Positions 14,272-21,354 of a stretch of DNA of 21,354 bases are shown here, in pieces. Positions within the stretch are counted from its first letter, which is position 1. Each line of letters starts with the position of its first letter. The translations under genes were made by a program, and so were the position numbers. This DNA comes from JAWLFI01 sp041685645 (GTDB taxonomy: Bacteria; Bacteroidota; Bacteroidia; Chitinophagales; Saprospiraceae). The stretch spans positions 1-21,354 of the forward strand of contig JAWLFI010000024.1 of the NCBI GenBank assembly GCA_041685645.1, given 5' to 3'. The notes beneath the pieces were generated by a model that was not told where the DNA came from, did no database searches, and saw only the letters and a list, made by a program, of their open reading frames with translations.

Positions 14272-14637
14272 ATGATCCAGCAAGAAACGAAATTGAGAGT
14301 TGCAGATAATAGTGGAGCCAAAATTGTACAGTGTATCAAAGTACTGGGAGGTACGAGAAAGCGCTATGCTTCTATTGGTGATATTATAGTCGTGTCTGTT
14401 AAGAATGCCTCACCAGGGGGTGTGAAGAAGGGGACAGTATCTCGTGCCGTAGTGGTGAGAACGAGAAAGGAATTGGGGCGTAAAGATGGGTCTTATATTC
14501 GGTTCGATGATAATGCGGTCGTTTTGTTGACCCCTACCGATGAGCCAAGAGGTACTCGTATCTTTGGCCCTGTTGCGAGAGAATTGCGTGAAAGAGATTT
14601 CATGCGCATTGTTTCTTTAGCGCCTGAGGTGCTGTAA
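14272..14637 (+). CDS. rplN: 50S ribosomal protein L14
   Basis: uL14, 121 residues (122 is usual), a beta-barrel protein that contacts 16S rRNA and is the docking site of RsfS. MIQQETKLRVADNSGAK at the start, and the GTRIFGPVARELR block near the end, are nearly invariant in the family. Gap of 25 bases after rpsQ. Confidence 0.98.
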   Translation: MIQQETKLRVADNSGAKIVQCIKVLGGTRKRYASIGDIIVVSVKNASPGGVKKGTVSRAVVVRTRKELGRKDGSYIRFDDNAVVLLTPTDEPRGTRIFGPVARELRERDFMRIVSLAPEVL

Positions 14638-14653
14638 GTATTAAAGAAGTAGT

Positions 14654-14995
14654 ATGAAAAGTAGAAAACCACATAGCCATCAAGGTAAGTTGAAACTAAG
14701 AAAGGGCGATCAGGTAGTTGTTCGCACCGGAACTTATAAGGGAGAGAAGGGAGAAGTTTTAGAAGTTCTGCCCATGCAATATAAAGCTATTGTCGAAGGT
14801 GTCAATATTGTAAAAAAACACCAACGCCCAACAAACGAATCTGAGGGTGGGATAAAGGAAATTCCCGCACCGATTCACTTGTCCAATTTGATGTTGGTAG
14901 ATCCCTCTACAGGGGAACCTACTCGAATTGGTCGACGTGAAGAAGAAGGAAAACTCGTTCGTTATTCAAAAAAGTCAGGAGAAACAATTAAGTAA
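14654..14995 (+). CDS. rplX: 50S ribosomal protein L24
   Basis: uL24, 113 residues, one of the two assembly initiators of the 50S subunit and located at the tunnel exit. The KOW motif covers about residues 17-45 (KGDQVVVRTGTYKGEKGEV). A HQRPTNESEGGIKEIPAPIHLSN block follows in two parts and is typical. Its TAA stop shares one base with the rplE start (TAATG), which suggests translational coupling. Confidence 0.97.
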   Translation: MKSRKPHSHQGKLKLRKGDQVVVRTGTYKGEKGEVLEVLPMQYKAIVEGVNIVKKHQRPTNESEGGIKEIPAPIHLSNLMLVDPSTGEPTRIGRREEEGKLVRYSKKSGETIK

Positions 14996-15552
14996 TGAGT
15001 TATTTGCCAAGATTACAGAAGAAATACCGAGAAGAGGTGGTCCCTAAAATGAGGGAAGAGTTCAACTATAAGTCATTTATGGAGGTGCCTCGCATTACTA
15101 AGATTTGTTTAAATCAAGGACTCGGTGAGGCTACACAAGACAAGAAGATTGTAGATGAAGCCTTAGAGGAGCTCTCTTTAATAGCTGGTCAAAAGGCAGT
15201 GCCTACGATAGCGAAAAAGTCCGTTTCCAATTTTAAATTGAGAGAAGGAATGACTATTGGAGCGCGAGTTACTCTTCGCAAGATTAGAATGTATGAATTT
15301 CTCGATCGATTTATTTCTGTTTCACTACCTCGGGTGAGAGACTTTAGAGGGATTAGTGACAAGAGTTTTGATGGTCGGGGAAATTACAATATGGGAATTA
15401 CTGAGCATATCATTTTTCCCGAGTTGAATATGGATAAAGTAAGTAAAATTAAGGGTATGGATGTTACATTTGTGACAACAGCCAAAACAGATGCAGAAGC
15501 TTTTGCTTTATTAAAGCATCTTGGCTTACCCTTTAAAAATAAAAATAATTAA
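14995..15552 (+). CDS. rplE: 50S ribosomal protein L5
   Basis: uL5, 185 residues, which binds 5S rRNA and contacts P-site tRNA and the 30S head. MREEFNYKSFMEVPRI and LREGMTIGARVTLR are family blocks, and the C-terminal DVTFVTTAKTDAEAFALL is complete. It overlaps rplX by one base and is followed by rpsN after 2 bases. Confidence 0.98.
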   Translation: MSYLPRLQKKYREEVVPKMREEFNYKSFMEVPRITKICLNQGLGEATQDKKIVDEALEELSLIAGQKAVPTIAKKSVSNFKLREGMTIGARVTLRKIRMYEFLDRFISVSLPRVRDFRGISDKSFDGRGNYNMGITEHIIFPELNMDKVSKIKGMDVTFVTTAKTDAEAFALLKHLGLPFKNKNN

Positions 15553-15554
15553 GC

Positions 15555-15824
15555 ATGGCTCGTAAATCACTTATCGCGAGAGAAGAGAAGAGGCAACGGT
15601 TAGTTAATAAGTATGCCGACCTGAGGGAGAAGCTAAAAAAAGAGGGTCGTTACGATGAACTCGACAAATTGCCCAAGAATTCTTCTAGAGTTAGACTACA
15701 CAATCGTTGTAAGTTAACTGGTCGTCCGAAAGGATATATGAGAAAATTTGGCCTTTGTCGTGTGAAATTTCGCGAAATGGCTCTTAACGGGGAGATTCCC
15801 GGTATCACAAAAGCGAGTTGGTAG
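15555..15824 (+). CDS. rpsN: 30S ribosomal protein S14, zinc-free long form
   Basis: uS14, 89 residues, in the 30S head. It is the long form without the paired CxxC motifs of the 61-residue zinc-binding type: near residue 50-70 only isolated cysteines occur (NRCKLTGRP and FGLCRVKFRE). MARKSLIAREEKR and the final GITKASW are standard. It starts 2 bases after rplE, with strong coupling expected. Confidence 0.97.
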   Translation: MARKSLIAREEKRQRLVNKYADLREKLKKEGRYDELDKLPKNSSRVRLHNRCKLTGRPKGYMRKFGLCRVKFREMALNGEIPGITKASW

Positions 15825-15850
15825 TATATCAAGAGTACAATTGTATAGTT

Positions 15851-16252
15851 ATGGCAATGAATGATCCAATAGCAGATTTTTTGACACGAATTCGAAATGG
15901 GCAATTAGCTCGTCATCGCATCGTCGAGATACCTGCGTCTAACATGAAAAAGCGGTTGACAGAGATTTTATACGAGCAGGGTTTTATACACCGGTATAAG
16001 TTTACTGAAGACGATAAACAAGGCATTATTAAAATCGCTCTTAAATACGATCGGCAGACTCAAGATCCTGCGATTCGCGAACTAAAGCGTATTAGTAAGC
16101 CAGGTTTGCGGTACTTTTCCAGTTCTGAAAACATACCGAGAATCAAGAATGGTCTCGGCATCGCTATAGTATCAACTTCCAAGGGGGTGGTTACTGATAA
16201 AGAGGCTCGAAAAATGAACGTTGGAGGTGAAGTCCTTTGTTCCATTAACTAG
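15851..16252 (+). CDS. rpsH: 30S ribosomal protein S8
   Basis: uS8, 133 residues, a central-domain assembly protein that in E. coli represses the spc operon by binding the L5 message. NDPIADFLTRIRNG opens the protein and the C-terminal NVGGEVLCSIN closes it. The frame is open back to 15818, overlapping rpsN, but ATG 15851 gives the family start and length with a 26-base gap. Confidence 0.97.
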   Translation: MAMNDPIADFLTRIRNGQLARHRIVEIPASNMKKRLTEILYEQGFIHRYKFTEDDKQGIIKIALKYDRQTQDPAIRELKRISKPGLRYFSSSENIPRIKNGLGIAIVSTSKGVVTDKEARKMNVGGEVLCSIN

Positions 16253-16278
16253 TAGTATCATTATTCAAAATTGACAAG

Positions 16279-16833
16279 ATGTCTAGAATAGGAAAAGCAA
16301 CCATAGCATTACCCGAAAAAGTAGATATTTCTGTATCTAAGGGAAATGAAGTAACGGTAAAAGGGCCCAAAGGTGAATTGAAGCATGTCTTTGATCCGGC
16401 CATTAGTATTAAGCAAGAGGACGGTGAAATCAACTTAGTTCGAGCTACTGAACAGAAGCGTCACAAATCGCTTCATGGAATGTATCGAGCTATTTTACAA
16501 AATATGATCACTGGAGTCACCGATGGCTTTAAGCGGGATTTAGAACTCGTAGGTGTAGGTTATAGAGCCAGCAATACCGGAAATTTGCTCGAATTGAGTT
16601 TGGGTTATTCTCACCCTATTTTCTTTGCTATCCCAGAAGAAGTTAAGGTGGATACAAAGTCTGAGAAGGGAAAGAACCCCGTCGTTAGCTTGGAGTCGAT
16701 TGACAATCAGTTGCTTGGACAAGTAGCTGCCAAGATCAGAGGGTTTCGGAAGCCCGAGCCCTATAAAGGAAAGGGTGTCCGTTACGTGGGTGAGTATGTT
16801 AGAAGAAAAGCAGGGAAAGCTGCAGCAAAATAA
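16279..16833 (+). CDS. rplF: 50S ribosomal protein L6
   Basis: uL6, 184 residues, two tandem copies of one fold, near the GTPase-associated site. MSRIGKATIALPEKV at the start and the C-terminal RKPEPYKGKGVRYVGEYV are diagnostic. Gaps are 26 bases before and 30 after; the latter holds a small palindrome (TGCAT at 16842-16846 with ATGCA at 16850-16854) of doubtful meaning. Confidence 0.98.
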   Translation: MSRIGKATIALPEKVDISVSKGNEVTVKGPKGELKHVFDPAISIKQEDGEINLVRATEQKRHKSLHGMYRAILQNMITGVTDGFKRDLELVGVGYRASNTGNLLELSLGYSHPIFFAIPEEVKVDTKSEKGKNPVVSLESIDNQLLGQVAAKIRGFRKPEPYKGKGVRYVGEYVRRKAGKAAAK

Positions 16834-16863
16834 ATTTTTAGTGCATTAAATGCATCTGTTGTT

Positions 16864-17217
16864 ATGGATAAGAATAAGAAAAAGTCAAACAGAAGAAAGA
16901 AAATTCATTGGAGAGTGAGATCTTCAATCACAGGGACAGCTGAGCGGCCTCGGTTAAATGTGTATAGAAGCAACAAAGCGATCTATGCTCAAATTATTGA
17001 TGACACAGATAATAGCAAGACCCTTGTTTCCGCCAATAGCTTAAGTCTTTCTGATGGAACTAAATCTGATCAGGCGACTGAAGTGGGAAAGATCATAGCT
17101 GAAAAAGCTAAAGAGAAGAATGTGGAAAAAGTTGTTTTTGACAGAGGAGGGTATTTATTTCATGGCCGGGTAAAGGCCTTGGCAGAAGGTGCGCGAGAAG
17201 GTGGCCTTAAATTTTAA
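16864..17217 (+). CDS. rplR: 50S ribosomal protein L18
   Basis: uL18, 117 residues, part of the 5S rRNP with L5. The basic N-terminus (DKNKKKSNRRKKIHWRVR) is followed by GTAERPRLNVYRSNKAIYAQ and the closing FDRGGYLFHGRVKALAEGAR, all typical. Gap of 11 bases to rpsE. Confidence 0.98.
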   Translation: MDKNKKKSNRRKKIHWRVRSSITGTAERPRLNVYRSNKAIYAQIIDDTDNSKTLVSANSLSLSDGTKSDQATEVGKIIAEKAKEKNVEKVVFDRGGYLFHGRVKALAEGAREGGLKF

Positions 17218-17228
17218 AATCACAGGAT

Positions 17229-17744
17229 ATGGCAAATAAAAGGCAAAATATCAAGCCGGCAGAAACGGAATTAGAGGAAAAGTTAGTAGCATTAAACCGC
17301 GTAGCTAAAGTGACCAAGGGTGGTAGAACGTTTAGTTTTTCGGCTTTGGCTGTTGTCGGTGACGGCAACGGGACTGTTGGGTACGGCTTGGGAAAGGCGA
17401 AAGATGTTTCCGAGACGATTTCTAAGGCTATTGATGATGCCAAAAAGAACTTGGTTCGCTTTCCACTACACAAAGGTACAATCCCCCATGAACAGAAGGG
17501 TAAATTTGGTGCTGGTAAGGTACTAATTAAGCCTGCTTCGGATGGTACTGGTGTTATCGCTGGAGGTTCCATGAGAGCAGTTCTCGAGATTGCTGGTGTT
17601 CAGAATGTTTTGGCTAAATCTCAAGGGTCCTCAAATCCGCATAATGTTATAAAAGCCACGATTGACGCTTTGTTGAAATTGAGGTCTCCTATGGATGTGG
17701 CAAAAGTTCGCGGCATCTCAATGGACAAAGTTTTTAACGGTTAA
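17229..17744 (+). CDS. rpsE: 30S ribosomal protein S5
   Basis: uS5, 171 residues, at the mRNA entrance and important for fidelity. The N-terminal double-stranded-RNA-binding-like domain has the GDGNGTVGYGLGKAKDV block (about 45-61). The second domain holds GTGVIAGGSMRAVLEIAG and SSNPHNVIKAT. Complete and of normal length. Confidence 0.98.
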   Translation: MANKRQNIKPAETELEEKLVALNRVAKVTKGGRTFSFSALAVVGDGNGTVGYGLGKAKDVSETISKAIDDAKKNLVRFPLHKGTIPHEQKGKFGAGKVLIKPASDGTGVIAGGSMRAVLEIAGVQNVLAKSQGSSNPHNVIKATIDALLKLRSPMDVAKVRGISMDKVFNG

Positions 17745-17761
17745 TTCTAATTGAAGGTAAA

Positions 17762-17941
17762 ATGGAAAAGGTAAAAATAACTCAAGTTAAAAGCGCAATC
17801 CATAGGACGCGCAAACAAAAAGACACCCTAAAAGCTTTGGGACTCCGACGGATAAATCATTCAGTTGAGAAAGAGGTCTCTCCGGCGATACAGGGTATGT
17901 TAGCGAAAATTAATCATTTGGTGTCTATTGAGACCGTATAA
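17762..17941 (+). CDS. rpmD: 50S ribosomal protein L30
   Basis: uL30, 59 residues, a small beta-alpha-beta protein of the 50S subunit. VKITQVKSAIHRTRKQKDTL and the LGLRRINHSV block are the family pattern. It sits in its usual place between rpsE (gap 17) and rplO (gap 23), reads cleanly from ATG to TAA and is intact. Confidence 0.97.
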   Translation: MEKVKITQVKSAIHRTRKQKDTLKALGLRRINHSVEKEVSPAIQGMLAKINHLVSIETV

Positions 17942-17964
17942 ATGTATAAATAAGATAGACTGTT

Positions 17965-18414
17965 ATGGAATTACATAATTTACGTCCTGCGAAAGGATCA
18001 ACGAAGAATAGAAAGCGCATCGGTCGCGGAACTGCTTCCGGTAAAGGAAGAACATCAGGTCGTGGACACAACGGTTATCTTTCACGTTCAGGTTCTAAGA
18101 AAAGAGCCGCTTTTGAAGGTGGGCAAACACCACTACAAATGCGGGTTCCCAAGTTTGGATTCAACAATATCAATCGAGTTGAATTCTATCCATTGAATTT
18201 GGATCATATCCAAATGTATGCTGAGAAATACGATGTTGATACTTTAGATGAGGACTTTCTGAGAGAAAGACGAATTCTTCGTAAGAATGTCAAGATAAAG
18301 ATTTTGGGAAGAGGTACATTGGAGAGTAAAGTGAATATTTCTGCACATGCAATCTCGTCTTCTGCTAAGGAAGCTATTGAAAATAATGGGGGCACTGTAA
18401 CCCTCCTCAAGTAA
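17965..18414 (+). CDS. rplO: 50S ribosomal protein L15
   Basis: uL15, 149 residues, a late-assembly 50S protein with a long glycine-rich basic N-terminal extension. LHNLRPAKGSTKNRKRIGRG starts the protein, then GQTPLQMRVPKFGF near 52-65. The C-terminal globular part ends in a plain beta strand. It lies 8 bases before secY, so the two are probably translationally coupled. Confidence 0.98.
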   Translation: MELHNLRPAKGSTKNRKRIGRGTASGKGRTSGRGHNGYLSRSGSKKRAAFEGGQTPLQMRVPKFGFNNINRVEFYPLNLDHIQMYAEKYDVDTLDEDFLRERRILRKNVKIKILGRGTLESKVNISAHAISSSAKEAIENNGGTVTLLK

Positions 18415-18422
18415 ATTTTGGA

Positions 18423-19796
18423 ATGAAGAAGTTGATTGAAACTCTAAAGAACATTTGGAAGATCAAGGAATTGAAGAATCGTATATTATTTACGCTTCTT
18501 TTGTTACTGGTCTTTCGCTTTGGTTCCTACGTCATACTTCCCGGTGTGGTACCCTCTATTTTAGAGTCTGCCGTATCAAGTAGAAGTGCAAATGACCTTT
18601 TGGGACTAATAAATATTTTTACTGGAGGGGCTTTCAATAATGCAGCTGTTTTTGCTCTGGGGATAATGCCCTATATTACTGCATCTATTATTGTGCAACT
18701 TCTGGGCTTTGCCGTGCCGTATTTTCAGAAGTTACAGCAAAAAGAAGGTGAGAGTGGTCGTAAAAAGTTAACTCAAATTACTCGTGGTTTGACTGTTCTT
18801 ATTTGTTTAGTTCAATCCGGCGGTTATTTGACTCTTATCAAATCTTATGGCGCAATAGATCCAAGTATTCCCGAGGGAATTTTTTGGATTTCAAATGTTA
18901 TTATTTTAACTGCAGGTACTGTATTGGCGATGTGGTTGGGTGAGAAAATTACTGATAAGGGAATCGGTAACGGTATATCATTATTGATTATGATCGGTAT
19001 CATTGCTTCTTTACCTTCGGCATTTATTTTCGAGTTTCAATCTCAATGGGAAGCCAATGGCTTGCTTCTATTCATTTTCGAGTTAGCGCTTCTCTTCTTT
19101 GTCGTAATGGCCACTGTGCTCATTGTACAAGGTGTTAGAAGAATCCCCATTCAATTTGCCAAGCGAATGGTTGGACGTGGGAATACTGCAATGCCGACAG
19201 CTGGAGTTAGGGATTACATTCCACTTAAGGTGAATGCATCCGGAGTAATGCCGATTATCTTTGCCCAGGCTTTGATGTTCCTCCCCATGACCGTAGCCTC
19301 TTATTTTGCAGGCGGTGAAGAAGGAATTGCTCAAACGGGTATTATGCGCTCACTATCTGATCCCTTTTCTCTGCCATATAATATCATCTATTTTGGCTTG
19401 ATTGTGCTGTTCACCTATGTCTATACAGCATTACTGGTCAATCCCAAGCAATATGCAGAGTATTTGAAGCGACAAAACTCTTTTATTCCCGGTGTGAAAC
19501 CCGGTAAGCCCACTCAAGATTTTATTGATACGGTGCTGACGAGAATTACTTTACCGGGTTCTATCTTTTTGGGTATCATTTCTATAATTCCCGCAGTGGC
19601 CGTATTCTTTGGAGTTAATGCTGCTTTTGCACTTTTCTTTGGTGGAACGTCGCTATTGATTTTGGTCGGTGTCGTTCTCGATACTCTTCAACAGATTGAA
19701 AGTTACTTACTCATGCGTAAGTACGATGGACTTGTTCAAAGTGGTAAATTGAAAGGTCGTTCTAGTCGTATGCAGGGTATAGGGGCAAATATGTAA
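18423..19796 (+). CDS. secY: Protein translocase subunit SecY
   Basis: SecY, 457 residues, the channel of the Sec translocon in the inner membrane, working with SecE, SecG and SecA. Ten membrane helices are predicted. The plug and second-helix region (NIFTGGAFNNAAVFALGIMP) is typical. The cytosolic loop carrying RRIPIQFAKRMVGRG and the loop before helix 9 (VNPKQYAEYLKRQ, then GVKPGKPTQDFID) are conserved docking sites for SecA and the ribosome. The C-terminal tail (YDGLVQSGKLKGRSS) is short and basic. No adk follows; map comes next after 14 bases. Confidence 0.98.
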   Translation: MKKLIETLKNIWKIKELKNRILFTLLLLLVFRFGSYVILPGVVPSILESAVSSRSANDLLGLINIFTGGAFNNAAVFALGIMPYITASIIVQLLGFAVPYFQKLQQKEGESGRKKLTQITRGLTVLICLVQSGGYLTLIKSYGAIDPSIPEGIFWISNVIILTAGTVLAMWLGEKITDKGIGNGISLLIMIGIIASLPSAFIFEFQSQWEANGLLLFIFELALLFFVVMATVLIVQGVRRIPIQFAKRMVGRGNTAMPTAGVRDYIPLKVNASGVMPIIFAQALMFLPMTVASYFAGGEEGIAQTGIMRSLSDPFSLPYNIIYFGLIVLFTYVYTALLVNPKQYAEYLKRQNSFIPGVKPGKPTQDFIDTVLTRITLPGSIFLGIISIIPAVAVFFGVNAAFALFFGGTSLLILVGVVLDTLQQIESYLLMRKYDGLVQSGKLKGRSSRMQGIGANM

Positions 19797-19810
19797 AAGG
19801 GAATCAGTGA

Positions 19811-20611
19811 ATGGTTACTTACAAGACGCCCGCGGAAGTAGAACAATTACGGGAAAATAACATCCTGGTGTGCAAGACTCACGCTTTAATTGCATCGATA
19901 CTCAGACCTGGAATGACTGGTCGGGAATTAGATCAAAAAGCTGAGGAATTTATTCGAGATCACGATGCTGTTCCGGGTTTTAAAGGCTATCAGGGGTTCC
20001 CCGCTAGCTTGTGCATATCTCCAAATCAGCAAGTGGTTCACGGAATTCCGAATGACACTCCTTTTCAGGACGGGGATATCGTTTCTGTAGATTGTGGAGT
20101 ATTAAAAAATGAATTTTATGGCGATGCAGCCTACACCTTTTTAGTTGGCGAAGTGAAGCCTGAGATCGTAGCTTTATGTAGGGTGACCCGTGAAGCACTC
20201 TATTTGGGAATCAAAGCGGCTCGCATGGGGAATAAAGTAGGTGATATCGGTTTTGCGATTCAAAATTATGCAGAGCGCAAACACGGATATGGCGTCGTTA
20301 GGGAGCTCGTGGGGCATGGAGTAGGAAAGAACCTGCACGAACCTCCTGAAGTACCGAATTTCGGCCGTAAAGGAAAAGGTCCATTGTTAAAACCAGGCTT
20401 AGTGATTGCCATTGAGCCCATGGTGAATTTAGGGACAAAAAGAATTAAACAACATAGTGATGGCTGGACTGTTACGTCAAAGGACGGTAGCCCTTCAGCA
20501 CATTATGAACACTCCGTTCATATTACCAAACGGGGTCCAGATATACTCTCAGATCATGATATAATCGAGGAGGCTATAAAAAGTAATGCTAATATTATGC
20601 AAGTTGCTTAA
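19811..20611 (+). CDS. map: Methionine aminopeptidase, type I
   Basis: A 266-residue cytosolic metallopeptidase that removes the initiator methionine from new proteins. All five metal ligands are present: D94 (VDCG), D105 (GDAAYTF), H169 (GHGVG), E202 (AIEP) and E233 (HYEHS). The substrate-binding histidines H77 and H176 are kept too. There is no N-terminal zinc extension, so it is the short bacterial form (type Ia). The ATG at 19811 gives the standard N-terminus. It is followed by a 32-base gap before infA. Confidence 0.97.
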   Translation: MVTYKTPAEVEQLRENNILVCKTHALIASILRPGMTGRELDQKAEEFIRDHDAVPGFKGYQGFPASLCISPNQQVVHGIPNDTPFQDGDIVSVDCGVLKNEFYGDAAYTFLVGEVKPEIVALCRVTREALYLGIKAARMGNKVGDIGFAIQNYAERKHGYGVVRELVGHGVGKNLHEPPEVPNFGRKGKGPLLKPGLVIAIEPMVNLGTKRIKQHSDGWTVTSKDGSPSAHYEHSVHITKRGPDILSDHDIIEEAIKSNANIMQVA

Positions 20612-20618
20612 AAAAGCT

Positions 20619-20626
20619 CATATTTG
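20619..20626 (+). promoter_or_regulatory. Weak candidate -7 element before infA
   Basis: CATATTTG matches TAnnTTTG at all but the first base and lies in the 32-base map-infA gap. No TTG is found at the right distance upstream. A start near 20633 would leave a leader of about 11 bases. Confidence 0.25.
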
Positions 20627-20643
20627 CACTCCAAAATTACAAG

Positions 20644-20862
20644 ATGGCTAAACAAGATGTAATTAAACAAGACGGTGTGATTGAAGAATCTTTATCGAAT
20701 GCGATGTTTCGTGTTCGCTTAGAAAATGATCACGAGGTGATTGCTACCATATCAGGGAAAATGAGAATGAACTATATTCGAATTTTGCCAGGAGATAAAG
20801 TAGCGGTTGAAATGTCGCCTTATGATTTGTCCAGAGGTCGAATTACATACCGTTACAAGTAA
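20644..20862 (+). CDS. infA: Translation initiation factor IF-1
   Basis: IF1, 72 residues, an OB-fold protein that blocks the A site during initiation together with IF2 and IF3. AKQDVIKQDGVIEESLSNAM and the SGKMRMNYIRILPGDKV block are the family pattern, ending in the usual RGRITYRYK. Its place between map and rpmJ is typical of the phylum. Confidence 0.98.
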   Translation: MAKQDVIKQDGVIEESLSNAMFRVRLENDHEVIATISGKMRMNYIRILPGDKVAVEMSPYDLSRGRITYRYK

Positions 20863-20874
20863 AATAGAATCGTT

Positions 20875-20991
20875 ATGAAAGTTAAAGCATCCATTAAAAA
20901 ACGTTCTGCAGATTGTAAAATCGTAAGACGCAAAGGAAGATTGTACGTAATTAACAAGAAAAATCCTCGCTTTAAGCAAAGACAAGGTTAA
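20875..20991 (+). CDS. rpmJ: 50S ribosomal protein L36, cysteine-poor form
   Basis: bL36, 38 residues, read from ATG to TAA in the 141-base space between infA and rpsM. MKVKASIKKRSADCKIVRRK begins the protein and FKQRQG ends it. The zinc ligands of the classic form are not kept: only C14 remains, while positions 11, 27 and 33 are serine, asparagine and phenylalanine. This zinc-free type is the usual one in Bacteroidota. Gaps of 12 bases on both sides. Confidence 0.97.
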   Translation: MKVKASIKKRSADCKIVRRKGRLYVINKKNPRFKQRQG

Positions 20992-21003
20992 AAAATAAGG
21001 AAT

Positions 21004-21354
21004 ATGGCACGTATTGTAGGTGTAGATTTACCTCGTGATAAGCGCGGTGTTATTGGTTTGACTTATATTTTTGGTATTGGTCGCTCTTCTTCCCAGAAGA
21101 TTTTACTTAAAGCCAATATTGATGAAAGTATCAAAGTGTCTGAATGGACTGACGATAACATCAATGCAATTTCGAGTATCATCAATGAAGAATATACCGT
21201 TGAAGGTCAGCTCAGAGGTGAGGTTCAACAAAATATCAAGCGCTTGATGGATATAGCTTGTTATAGAGGACTGAGACATAGAAAGGGACTTCCGGTGAGA
21301 GGACAACGCACTCGGACCAATGCACGTACTCGAAAGGGGCGTAAGAAGACCGTA
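21004..21354 (+). CDS. rpsM: 30S ribosomal protein S13, cut by the window end
   Basis: uS13, with 117 residues visible and an estimated 7-10 lost beyond the right edge. It sits in the 30S head and contacts P-site tRNA and L5. MARIVGVDLPRDKRGVIGLT, the helix-two-turn-helix with YIFGIGRSSSQKIL, and the C-terminal RGLRHRKGLPVRGQRTRTNA are diagnostic. The reading frame is open to the last base. rpsK, rpsD and rpoA would be expected next. Confidence 0.97.
   Translation, partial: MARIVGVDLPRDKRGVIGLTYIFGIGRSSSQKILLKANIDESIKVSEWTDDNINAISSIINEEYTVEGQLRGEVQQNIKRLMDIACYRGLRHRKGLPVRGQRTRTNARTRKGRKKTV

Noticed and set aside
15818..15850. Longer rpsH frame from 15818
   Set aside because: It would overlap the end of rpsN and add 11 residues foreign to S8; ATG 15851 is standard.
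16842..16854. TGCATTAAATGCA between rplF and rplR
   Set aside because: Only a five-base stem with no T-run; consistent with chance.
1..21354. CRISPR arrays, tRNA or rRNA genes, defence or toxin-antitoxin genes
   Set aside because: Looked for on both strands; no regularly spaced repeats, cloverleaf or recognisable proteins of such systems were found.

Overview
The window reads as a chromosomal segment of a member of the Bacteroidota. Three things support this. The ribosomal gene order runs str, S10 and spc with fusA followed directly by rpsJ (no tuf), secY followed by map (no adk), then infA, rpmJ and rpsM. Promoter-like sites carry the phylum's TAnnTTTG -7 motif. Start codons are preceded by A/T-rich sequence instead of a Shine-Dalgarno site. 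L36 is the cysteine-poor form. I cannot place it below phylum or class with confidence.

Positions 1-5700 are an accessory-looking flank. A gene-free stretch (1-366) holds a short element with perfect 17-bp terminal inverted repeats and a 4-bp direct flank, which looks like a MITE. It lies just upstream of an MFS transporter gene. Next comes a small lipoprotein gene, then a 326-base intergenic region containing a strikingly GC-rich, hairpin-rich block (about 62% GC by hand count). After that come a membrane-anchored conserved protein of unknown function and a short-chain polyprenyl diphosphate synthase. Three genes follow on the minus strand: a four-helix membrane protein (DUF4199-like), a DUF983 zinc-ribbon membrane protein, and a small soluble protein of unknown function. 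The last two are 5 bases apart.

From about 5807 to the right edge there is one uninterrupted plus-strand ribosomal protein cluster. It starts at a strong Bacteroidota-type promoter and runs rpsL-rpsG-fusA-rpsJ-rplCDWB-rpsS-rplV-rpsC-rplP-rpmC-rpsQ-rplNXE-rpsNH-rplFR-rpsE-rpmD-rplO-secY-map-infA-rpmJ-rpsM, with rpsM cut by the window end. Most gaps are 2-32 bases. Two are longer: 81 bases before rplC, with a strong hairpin and a GTG start, and 67 bases before rplP, with a second TAtcTTTG motif and a hairpin. The products build the 30S and 50S subunits, translocate the ribosome (EF-G), start translation (IF1), export proteins (SecY) and remove initiator methionine (Map).

I found no defence system, CRISPR array, tRNA or rRNA. 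The items most worth following up are the GC-rich block, the MITE-like element, an orphan AGGAGG sequestered in the rpsL leader, and the two structured gaps inside the ribosomal operon.
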